Source: DATKEH01 sp035546355
Lineage (GTDB): Bacteria; Acidobacteriota; Thermoanaerobaculia; Multivoradales; JAIOJS01
Assembly (NCBI GenBank): GCA_035546355.1
Contig: DATKEH010000023.1
Span: 1-8,377 of the forward strand
Length of the DNA: 8,377 nt
Reading direction: 5' to 3'
Under the pieces are notes generated by a model. It saw nothing but the letters and a program-made list of their open reading frames with translations. It was not told the origin of the DNA and did no database searches. Both the position numbers and the translations under genes were made by a program. Shown here piece after piece: positions 1 through 5,982 of the stretch (the first letter of the stretch is position 1; every line of letters begins with the position of its first letter).

Positions 1-1
1 G

Positions 2-289
2 GTGCCCACGCGCGACTGGGGAGCGGCCCCCGAGGAGCTCACGGCCGAGGAGGTGGAGCTGCTGGCGCGTGCCGAGCACGAGCGCTTCGTCGCCGAGCGG
101 CTGGCGGCCGGCTGGCGCTGGACCTCCGGGCCGAAGGACACCGCGGCGAAGCTCAATCCCACCCTGGTGCCGTGGGAGATGCTCGACCCGCGCGAGAAAC
201 AGGTCGACCGCGCGCTGGTGCGGGAGATCCCGCGGGCGCTGGCCGACCTCGGTTTCGCCCTGCGCCGCCGAGAGGCCACCGCAGGCTAG
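2..289 (+). CDS. RyR-domain protein, C-terminal part (5' end probably outside window)
   Basis: The frame is open from the window edge to TAG at 287-289 and gives about 95 residues. The GTG at base 2 could be a start, but it sits at the edge and is more likely internal. Residues 22-85 match the RyR (ryanodine receptor) fold seen in bacterial proteins: an AEHERF helix, GWRW, a GPKDTAAKLNPTLVPW turn with the hallmark 'P-LVPW', then DPREKQVDRALVREIP and a terminal LADLGF. In bacteria this domain often occurs as tandem copies or at the C-terminus of proteins with TrkA-N-like or ion-channel-like modules, where it may bind a small ligand. That is family knowledge and cannot be tested here because the N-terminus is missing. 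No membrane segment is visible in this part. The next gene lies 207 bp downstream in the same direction, which is too far to assume an operon. Confidence 0.7.
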   Translation: MPTRDWGAAPEELTAEEVELLARAEHERFVAERLAAGWRWTSGPKDTAAKLNPTLVPWEMLDPREKQVDRALVREIPRALADLGFALRRREATAG

Positions 290-496
290 CGGCCGTCGGC
301 GACCGCTCGCGCGCCGCCACCAGGTGCAGCGGGTGCAGGTGGGTGCGCTCAGGGAGGTGCGGTAGCATGGTGGCAACGACAACCGTAGGACCGCGGCACT
401 GCCACCCGCTTCGGTGACGCCTCGTCTGCAGCAGTGCTGCGCTTTCTCGCGAGGGCGGCGGCGCTGGCCCGAGCACCGCCACCAGCAAACGTCGCC

Positions 497-997
497 ATGA
501 TTCGATCCGCTGCCGCGCTCACCTGGGTGCCGGCCGGCCGAGGCCGGCTGGCAATCCTGCACCGGCCGAAGCTCGCGCTGATCCCGCACCTGCCGCGTCT
601 CGGCTGCGATCACGTGGCGACGTTGCTCTCCGAGAAAGAGGGCGGCGATCAGATCGGAGCGCGGGTGCGGGACGCCGGGCTCGGGTGGACGTGGCTGCCG
701 CTTCCCGACGCCCGCCCGCCGCAGGGCCGGCGGAACCAGCCCGTGCACGCGGCGCTCGCGGCGCTCGCCGCGGAGCTGGATGCCGGACGCTCGCTCCTCG
801 TCCACTGCTCGGCCGGGATCCACCGCACGGGCATGTTCGCCTACGCGTTGCTGCGCTGGATCGGTAACGACGAAGCCGCGGCGCTCTCGGCCACGCGCCC
901 GCTGACCCGTGACGAGCTGAGCGAGGAGCGGCTGCGCTGGGCGAACGAGCTGATCGAAGCTGCACGGCGGGGGAAAGAGGAGGCTTCGGGGAGCTGA
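497..997 (+). CDS. Cysteine-based protein tyrosine / dual-specificity phosphatase
   Basis: This is a 166-residue protein. The P-loop signature HCSAGIHRTG (CX5R) spans residues 103-112, with nucleophile Cys104 and phosphate-binding Arg110. It is preceded by the usual hydrophobic strand (SLLV, 99-102). Asp71 in LPLPDA is placed like the general-acid aspartate of the WPD-type loop. The family hydrolyses phospho-Tyr/Ser/Thr or other phosphomonoesters through a cysteinyl-phosphate; the substrate cannot be told from sequence. I chose the ATG at 497 because the extra 21 residues from the in-frame GTG at 434 are Ala/Arg/Pro-rich and look non-family. No clear Shine-Dalgarno sequence precedes either start. 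There is no signal peptide or membrane segment, so it is likely cytoplasmic. Its neighbours are unrelated. No kinase is present in the window, so the cognate pathway is unknown. Confidence 0.85.
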   Translation: MIRSAAALTWVPAGRGRLAILHRPKLALIPHLPRLGCDHVATLLSEKEGGDQIGARVRDAGLGWTWLPLPDARPPQGRRNQPVHAALAALAAELDAGRSLLVHCSAGIHRTGMFAYALLRWIGNDEAAALSATRPLTRDELSEERLRWANELIEAARRGKEEASGS

Positions 998-1177
998 AAG
1001 CGGCGACGCAACCCGGTGGGGTGCCGCGCCCGGTTTCGTGCGGAGCGGCGCGGTGCCACGTTGCGGACAGGCCTCATATCGCCGCACTGGAGCTGACTAC
1101 CGGAACCGATCACAGATGACAGGCCTCTGCTCCCTTCTGGTCAGAGATCCGGCCTAGACTCCGGGTCGGAGGGCACG

Positions 1178-1297
1178 TTGCGATCGCAGCTCGCCGACTG
1201 GTTGCGTTTCGTCGTCGCGCAAACGCACGTGCTGCGCGAGTATCCCGAGCTTCTCTGGCAGGAGGCCGCCAACCAACCTGCGGGGAGTGTGGCGGCC
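1178..1297 (+). pseudogene. Short relic resembling a segment of NACHT/WD40-type (STAND) proteins
   Basis: About 40 codons read like a conserved protein segment: LRSQLADWLRFV, then AQTHVLREYPELLWQEAANQ and P. They are followed by Ala/Arg-rich low-information sequence that does not look coding. The segment resembles the helical stretch with 'HVLRxxPxLLxQxAxNxP' that I recall just ahead of the WD40 propeller in some large STAND/NACHT ATPases. This is recall, not a search result. The frame is open upstream only to a TGA at 1094-1096, and there is no P-loop or propeller repeat in the window. If real, it is a scrap of a much larger gene. The TTG at 1178 is unlikely to be a functional start. No RNA gene or other gene is evident between 998 and 1177. 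Confidence 0.3.
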
Positions 1298-1368
1298 AAC
1301 GGCGCCGCAGCGGCCGCGACACACTCCATTCTCTCACTGCGCCGCAGCCCGCGCGACGAGCGCCCCCG

Positions 1369-1428
1369 TGCGCCAGAAGCGGCCCTCATGCGCCAGGAGC
1401 GGCCCTCATGCGCGAGGAGCGGCCCTCG
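1369..1428 (+). repeat. Three direct tandem copies of a 20-bp unit
   Basis: Three contiguous 20-bp units begin at 1369, 1389 and 1409, with consensus tgcgccaggagcggccctca. Unit 1 differs at one position (agaagc for aggagc). Unit 3 differs at two: cgcgag for cgccag, and a final g for a. There are no spacers, so this is not a CRISPR array. Because 20 is not a multiple of three, any reading frame changes phase at each unit, which argues against a coding repeat. It lies 14 bp past the stop of the frameshifted minus-strand gene ending at 1443, in the debris region. Confidence 0.9.
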
Positions 1429-1442
1429 GCGCCGTGGGGGCC

Positions 1443-1867
1443 TCACTCGTCGATCTCGGCCTCGATCGCCCGCACCACGTCCTCCCCGCCACACCGCTCG
1501 CACCGGCGCAAGGTCGTCGTCTCGTACACCGTCTGCCTGAGGCCGTAGTCCCAATCGGGCTGGAAGTCGGCGGAGAGATAGAGCGCGCCCGGATCGGCGT
1601 TCGGGTTGACGAGCTCGGAGCGGAGCGCCACCCGGCTCCGCCGAACCGGCTGGTAGCGGTGCAGGGGACCCCGCACCGCGCGCACGCGCAGGAGCCGGCC
1701 TCGACGTGCCCCCGGCGCTCGCATTCGGCGAGCCTCGCCGCTCGCTCGGCGCGCGCGGCCGCGGCGCGCCGACGGCGGACCCACGGGCGCACGAGAGCGG
1801 CGGCGAGCTCCCGGAGGCGGCGACGAAGCCACGGAGCCCTCGCGGCCCTTGGCGCGGCCGGCTTCAT
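1443..1867 (-). pseudogene. Frameshifted small zinc-ribbon-like protein of unknown function
   Basis: Two minus-strand frames together make one plausible protein of about 140 residues. From ATG 1867-1865 the first frame is Arg/Ala-rich and runs to RLAECERRGHVEAG and then CACARCG, whose last Cys codon is at 1675-1673. It then degenerates. A second frame picks up by 1670 with RSELVNPNADPGALYLSADF, QPDWDYGLRQTVYETTTLRR, CERCGGEDVVRAIEAEIDE, and stops at TGA 1445-1443. Adding one C to the CCCC run at 1667-1664 would join them as CARCGVPLHRYQPV. The CARCG and CERCG knuckles suggest a zinc ribbon. The ATG overlaps the stop of the upstream nucleotidyltransferase fragment as ATGA, which supports this start and a former operon. 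I do not recognise a function. It could be a genuine pseudogene or a one-base sequencing error. Confidence 0.5.
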
Positions 1868-2085
1868 GGTGGTTGCGAAGCCGCCGCCTGGCGGCTCAGC
1901 CGTCGGCTCAGGATCGCCTCGAGACGGGCCACCTCCTCGAGGTCCGAGGGTCTGGCGACTCGTTGCTTCATCGCGACCAGGTGGTAGACCACCTCCACGC
2001 CGCCGATCGCCACCACGTCGGCCTCCACAGGTCCTCGAAGGCGATCGGTTCGCCGCCGATCGTAGCCGACCAGTCCAAGTTCCAC
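1864..2085 (-). pseudogene. Nucleotidyltransferase-fold protein, truncated C-terminal fragment
   Basis: From GTG 2085-2083 to TGA 1866-1864 the minus strand encodes 73 residues. They begin VELGLVG, pass through VEADVVAIGGVEV, and reach LVAMKQRVARPSDLEEVARLEAI. This matches the C-terminal portion of small nucleotidyltransferase-fold proteins related to toxin/antitoxin-associated NTases: a strand followed by 'L-I-A-M-K---R-P-D-L-D--L'. The N-terminal half, which would carry the GSxxxGx(n)DxD metal and nucleotide site, is absent. Upstream on this strand the frame closes at 2145-2143, and the DNA beyond about 2093 instead encodes an amidohydrolase piece on the other strand. The stop overlaps the ATG of the zinc-ribbon-like gene, so the two were probably co-transcribed before truncation. 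Catalysis is not expected. Family assignment is by recalled motif only. Confidence 0.55.
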
Positions 2086-2092
2086 GGCACGG

Positions 2093-2356
2093 TCGCCGGC
2101 GGAGATCCGGGCCGCGGTCCAGGCGGCGAGCGACTTCGGGACCTACGTCCTCGCCCACGCCTACACGCCGGAGGCGATCCGGCGCCTGGTGGAGAACGGC
2201 GTTCGGTGCATCGAGCACGGGCTCCTCCTCGCCGACGAGACGGCCCGGCTGGTGGCCGACAACGACATCGCCATCAGCACCCAGCTCGTCGTCTTCAGCA
2301 CCCTTCAGGACCTGCCGGGCATCACTCCGAACAACCTCGAGAAGCTGCGGGTCGTC
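2093..2356 (+). pseudogene. Amidohydrolase-family internal fragment (imidazolonepropionase-like)
   Basis: About 88 codons read as a well-conserved piece of the amidohydrolase TIM barrel: IRAAVQAASDFGTYVLAHAY, TPEAIRRLVENGVRCIEHG, then LLLADETARLVADNDIAIST and TPNNLEKLRVV. The His of LAHAY (codon 2156-2158) and the His of CIEHG (2216-2218) correspond to the metal ligands on barrel strands 5 and 6. Everything else needed for activity is missing: the strand-1 HxH, the carbamylated Lys or Glu of strand 4, and the strand-8 Asp. Family members are about 400 residues or longer. After LRVV the frame loses similarity and stops at 2450-2452. There is no credible start, so this is a relic. Its 5' edge abuts the truncated nucleotidyltransferase fragment, marking a rearrangement point near 2086-2095. 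Confidence 0.75.
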
Positions 2357-2382
2357 GGCGTGATCCGCTTTCGCCGTCGCTA

Positions 2383-2421
2383 TTGCATAATGCTGCGGAT
2401 GCCCGTATTCTGCATTCATGC
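2383..2421 (+). promoter_or_regulatory. Candidate vapB promoter with two GCAT-ATGC palindromes
   Basis: TTGCAT (2383-2388), a 17-bp spacer and TATTCT (2406-2411) make a plausible sigma70-type promoter in an otherwise GC-rich region. Transcription would start near 2417-2419, on or beside the vapB ATG at 2418. Two short palindromes flank it: GCAT-A-ATGC (2385-2393) and GCAT-TC-ATGC (2412-2421, containing the start codon). VapB-type antitoxins usually repress their own operon by binding inverted repeats at the promoter, so these are candidate operators. An alternative -10 is CATAAT at 2386-2391. There is no Shine-Dalgarno sequence in either case. Confidence 0.4.
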
Positions 2422-2654
2422 CGGTGCAGATCACGATTCGCGACGTCCCTGACGAAGTCCGGGACGAGCTCGCCTCGAGGGCAGCCCGCTCCGGAAAGTC
2501 GATGCAGGAGTACCTGCGCGAGGAGCTGGAGCGGCTCGCCCGCCGACCCTCCATAGACCAGTGGTTGAGCAGAGTTCGCCGGCGGAAGGAGCTCGCGGGT
2601 AGGACGGTGACTGCCAACGTGATCCTGGACCATCGTGACGCCGACCGCCGGTGA
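2418..2654 (+). CDS. vapB: VapB/FitA-type ribbon-helix-helix antitoxin
   Basis: This 78-residue protein has a FitA-like RHH DNA-binding domain at residues 1-42: the strand PVQITIRDVP, helix DEVRDELASRAARSG, then KSMQEYLREELERLA. The C-terminal part (about 45-78) is the usual extension that folds onto and blocks the toxin. It neutralises the PIN-domain RNase encoded immediately downstream and, by family behaviour, autoregulates the operon. The ATG at 2418 is chosen because the RHH strand begins right after it. The 15 bases before it contain no Shine-Dalgarno motif, which suggests a leaderless or weakly initiated transcript. Its last 20 bases overlap the toxin gene, a typical coupled antitoxin-toxin arrangement. 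It appears intact. Confidence 0.9.
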   Translation: MPVQITIRDVPDEVRDELASRAARSGKSMQEYLREELERLARRPSIDQWLSRVRRRKELAGRTVTANVILDHRDADRR

Positions 2655-3057
2655 GGCGCTCGCCGGACACGTCGTGGACGCGTCGGTCCTCGTAGGTGCC
2701 CTCGTCGATTCGGCGGCTTCCGGACTCTGGTGCGAAGGCGTCGTCGCGGGCGGTTACCTCGTCGCGCCTCACCTGGCCGTCGTCGAGTCGCTGAACATCC
2801 TGCGACGCCTCGAGCTCGCCGGGCAACTGAGCGAGCTGGAGGCGGCGTCTGCCCAGAGCGACCTCCACGACCTCCAGCTCGAGCTCCTGCCGATTCGCCC
2901 ATTCGAGGAGCGCATCTGGGAGCTCCGTCCCAACCTCACCTGCTACGACGCCTGGTACGTCGCCATCGCGGAGGCGCTCGATCTCCCTCTGGCCACCCTC
3001 GACCGGCGACTAGCCGCGGCGACCGGCCCGAGATGTGAGTTCCGCCTCCCGGGGTGA
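2635..3057 (+). CDS. vapC: VapC-type PIN-domain ribonuclease toxin
   Basis: This 140-residue PIN-domain protein retains all expected acidic metal-binding residues: Asp15 (VVDASVLV), Glu51 (VVES), Asp105 (CYDAWYVAIAE) and Asp123 (LATLDRRL). These coordinate Mg/Mn ions for RNA cleavage. VapC toxins typically cut initiator tRNA, other tRNA anticodon loops or 23S rRNA; the target here is unknown. The GTG at 2635 overlaps the antitoxin gene by 20 bases and has no strong Shine-Dalgarno sequence, so translation is probably coupled to the antitoxin. The N-terminus has about 10 more residues ahead of the first Asp than most VapCs, but no better in-frame start is seen. The gene ends 66 bp before the convergent formate dehydrogenase operon. 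No clear terminator hairpin with a T-run lies between them. Confidence 0.93.
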   Translation: MTPTAGEALAGHVVDASVLVGALVDSAASGLWCEGVVAGGYLVAPHLAVVESLNILRRLELAGQLSELEAASAQSDLHDLQLELLPIRPFEERIWELRPNLTCYDAWYVAIAEALDLPLATLDRRLAAATGPRCEFRLPG

Positions 3058-3123
3058 CGGGCTCGCAGCGGCAACGCGCGCGACGCAGCAGACGCAGGCA
3101 GTGCCGACCCGGGGCCCGCCGCG

Positions 3124-5982
3124 TCAGCCGGCCTCGACCAGCTTGCCCGGCCCCGGGCCCTCGACGCCGTAGAAGCTGCCGCGGAAGCGGCCCGCGGCGC
3201 CGGCCTCGGCCCTGGCCACCTCCACCGCGCACACCTTGTACTCGGCGGTGCCGGTGATCGGGTCGCCGGTGTCGTTGGTGAGCACGTTGGCGCGCGCCTC
3301 GCCGAAGTGCAGCGGCATCCACACGCAGCCGGGGCGCACCTGGCGCGAGACGATGGCGCGCACGCGGACGCCGCCGCGCCGGCTCGACACCTCGACCAGG
3401 TCGCCGTCGGCGATGCCGCGGGTGCGGGCGTCGCGCGGGTGGATCTCGACGAAGGCCTCGGGCTGCTTGGTCGCCAGGCCGCTCTCGCGCCGCGTCTGGG
3501 TGGCGGCGTTGTAGTGGTAGAGGGTGCGGCCGGTCGACAGGATCAGCCCGTAATTCTCGCAGGCGAGCTCCGCCGAGGGGCGGTACTCGACCGGCTGGAA
3601 CAGCCCCTTGCCGCGCAGCACCCCGCCCCGGTGCAGGAACTTGGTGCCCGGGTGTTCGGGGGTGGGGCAGGGCCACTGCAGGCCGGTCATGCCGTCGTGC
3701 ACCTCGTCGTCGATGCGCTGGTGCGAGATGCCGGCGAACTTCGGCGCGTCGCGCACCAGCTCGGCGTAGACCTCGGCCGGCGAGGCGAACGACCAGGAGG
3801 CGCCGCAGGCGTTGGCGAGGTGGACGAGGATCTCCCAGTCCGCCCGCGCCTGTCCCGGCGGCTCCACCGCCTTGCGCACCCGCTGCACGCGGCGCTCGGA
3901 GTTGGCGAACACGCCGTCCTTCTCGGCGTAGACCGCGGCCGGCAGGATGACGTCGGCGAAACGCGCCGTCTCGTTGAGGAAGGCGTCCTGCATGACCAGG
4001 AACTCGATCTGGTTGAAGCGCCGCTCGATCTCGAGGGCGTTGGGCTCCGACAGCACCAGGTCCTCGCCCATCAGGAAGAGGCCCTTGATCCCCTCGCCGA
4101 GGGTCTTCATCATCTCGTTGAGGTTGAGCCCCGGCGTCGGCGACAGCTCGACGCCCCAGGAGCGCTCGTACTTGGCCTGCACCTCGGGGTCGTCGACCCG
4201 CTGGTAGCCGGGGTAGAAGACTGGCGTGGCGCCGGCGTCGTTGGCCCCCTGCACGTTGTTCTGGCCGCGCAGCGGGTTCATCCCCGCCGAGGGCTTGCCC
4301 AGGTGCCCGGTCATCAGCACCAGGTTGGCGAGCGCGTAGACGTTGTCGGTGCCGTGCGAGTGCTCGGTGATGCCGAGGGTGTAGTAGATGCCGGCCTTGT
4401 CGGTGGTGGCGTAGCGGCGGGCGGTCCAGCGGATGTCGTCTGCGGCGACGCCGGTGACCCGCTCGGCCTCCTCGGGGGTGTAGCGCAACACCGCCTCGCG
4501 CACCGCCTCCCAGTTCTCGCAGTGGCGTTCGATGAACTCCGCGTCGACCAGCCCCTCGCTGACGATGACGTGGGCCATGGCGTTGAGCAGCCAGACGTCG
4601 GTGCCGGGCACCAGCTGCAGGTGCTTGTCGGCGATCGAGACCATCCAGACGGCGCGCGGGTCGGCGACCACCAGGGTGGCGCCGCGGCGCACCGCCCGCT
4701 TCATCTCCATGGCGATGATCGGGTGCGCCTCGGACGTGTTGCTACCGATGACGAACAGGAAGTCCGCGTCGCGGATCTCGCCCGTCGAGTTGGTCATCGC
4801 GCCGGCTCCGAAGGTGGTGACCAGACCGGCCACCGTGGGGGCGTGTCACGTGGCGGCGCATTGATGGACGTTGTGGGTCGCGAACACCGCCCGCGACAGC
4901 TTCTGCACCAGGTAGTTCTCCTCCATGGTGCAGCGCGACGAGGAGACGAAGCCGAGGGCGTCGGCGCCGTGGCGCTCCTTGACGGCGAGCAGGCCGCGAG
5001 CGGCGCGCTCCAGCGCCTCCGGCCAGGACGCCTCGTGCAGGGCGCCGTCCTCGCCGCGCACCAGCGGCACCGTCAGCCGGTCCTCATGGTGGATGAAGTC
5101 GTAGGCGAAGCGCCCCTTGACGCACAGGTTGCCGTCGTTGGTGGTGGTGCCCGGCGGCGGGCTGGTGGCCTTGACCACCCGGCCGCGGCCGTCGTTGCCG
5201 GCGGGGTCGACGTTGAGGTCGAGCTGGCAGCCGACGCCGCAGAAGTTGCAGGTGGTGCGCACCTTGACCAGCTCGCGCTCGGGCTTCTCGGCGCGCACCC
5301 AGGGGAGCTTCTCGGTCATCGCGCCGGTAGGGCAGACGTCGATGCAGCCGCCGCACAGCTCGCAGGTGGTGTCGAGCAGCCCGAGCTGGTCGACGGTGGC
5401 GATGGTGGTCTGCGAGCCGCGGCCGGCCAGGGTGATGGCCGACACGCCTTCGACCTCCTCGCAATAGCGCACGCAGCGGTTGCAGACGATGCAGGACTCG
5501 GGGTTGAACAGCACGTAGGGGTTGTCGTCGGCCGGCCGGGCGGCGCGCTGCGGCGCCATCCAGCCCCAGTCGGCCGGGGCCTGGTAGCGGTCGGCCAGCT
5601 CGAACAGCTGGTCGGGGCCGCCGCGCTCGGCCTCGGCGCGGTCCTGCACGTGGTCGGTGAGGTAGAGGGCGAGCAGCGCCTTGCGGTGGCGGTCGATGCG
5701 CGGGCTCTCGGTGGTCACCACCATCCCCGGCTGCGCCTGGGTGGCGCAGGCGGGCGGCATGCGCCGCCACCCGGAGACCTCCACCAGGCAGGAGCGGCAG
5801 CAGCCCATGGGGTCGAGCCGGTCGTCGTGGCACAGGGTCGGGATCTCGGCGCCGCCGCGCCGCGCCACCTCGAGGATCGTCTCGCCGTCGCGCAGCTCGA
5901 CGGTGCGGTCGTCGAGGGTGATGGTGTGGCCGTTCGCGCCGTGTCCGTTGGTGCCGTGCCCGTTGCTCTTGCCTTCGCTCAT
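3124..5982 (-). CDS. fdhA: NAD-dependent formate dehydrogenase catalytic (alpha) subunit, selenocysteine-containing
   Basis: This molybdenum/tungsten-bis-MGD enzyme oxidises formate or reduces CO2. It is a 952-residue protein with TGA at 4848-4846 read as Sec379. Domains in order: a His/Asn/Gly-rich tail (7-19); a [2Fe-2S] ferredoxin domain (Cys51, 62, 65, 79); two [4Fe-4S] sites (Cys164/167/170/174 and Cys207/210/213/217); the catalytic-domain [4Fe-4S] (Cys245/248/252/287, with Lys289 following); Sec379-His380 in the 'U-H-A-P-T-V-A-G' active-site loop; MGD-binding GSNTSEAHP (413-421) and GQNNVQGAND; and a C-terminal MopB domain from about 808. Length matches FdsA-type subunits. Unusually, the His/Cys3 cluster motif expected around 111-130 has no Cys. 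There is no Tat signal. ATG 5982 has GAGG seven bases upstream and overlaps the stop of the fdhB gene as ATGA. A conventional reading would split it at the UGA into 378- and about 569-residue pieces. Confidence 0.95.
4816..4848 (-). promoter_or_regulatory. Sec UGA codon plus bacterial SECIS hairpin in fdhA
   Basis: The TGA at 4848-4846 lies in the middle of the catalytic domain. On the same strand, GGTGGCC (4834-4828) pairs with GGTCACC (4822-4816), six Watson-Crick pairs and one G-U, around a five-base loop GGTCT (4827-4823). The loop starts 18 nt after the UGA. From memory, E. coli fdhF has the same 18-nt spacing and a GGUCU loop recognised by SelB. This is the expected bacterial SECIS, which recruits SelB-GTP-Sec-tRNA to the ribosome. 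It is also coding sequence (T-V-A-G-L-V-T). Confidence 0.9.

Noticed and set aside
434..496. N-terminal extension of the phosphatase from GTG 434
   Set aside because: The 21 residues are Ala/Arg/Pro-rich and do not resemble a signal peptide or a family N-terminus, and no ribosome binding site supports the GTG. ATG 497 is preferred, though not proven.
1369..1428. CRISPR array
   Set aside because: The repeats are contiguous, only 20 bp long, and have no spacers. No cas gene is present.
1406..2902. 498-codon minus-strand frame, and the overlapping 358-codon plus-strand frame at 1287-2363
   Set aside because: Both are Arg/Pro/Ser-rich with no domain over most of their length and cross several fragments and the vapBC pair. 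Only the 1867-1675 part of the first is kept, within the zinc-ribbon pseudogene.
3058..3123. Bidirectional terminator between vapC and fdhA
   Set aside because: The gap has GC-rich self-complementary bits (around 3110-3119) but no stable hairpin followed by a T-run on either strand.
4846..4848. TGA as a nonsense mutation or natural end of an independent gene
   Set aside because: Both sides are in the same frame and fully conserved, the position is the catalytic Cys/Sec site, and a SECIS-like hairpin follows at canonical spacing. A random nonsense mutation would not be expected to meet all three.
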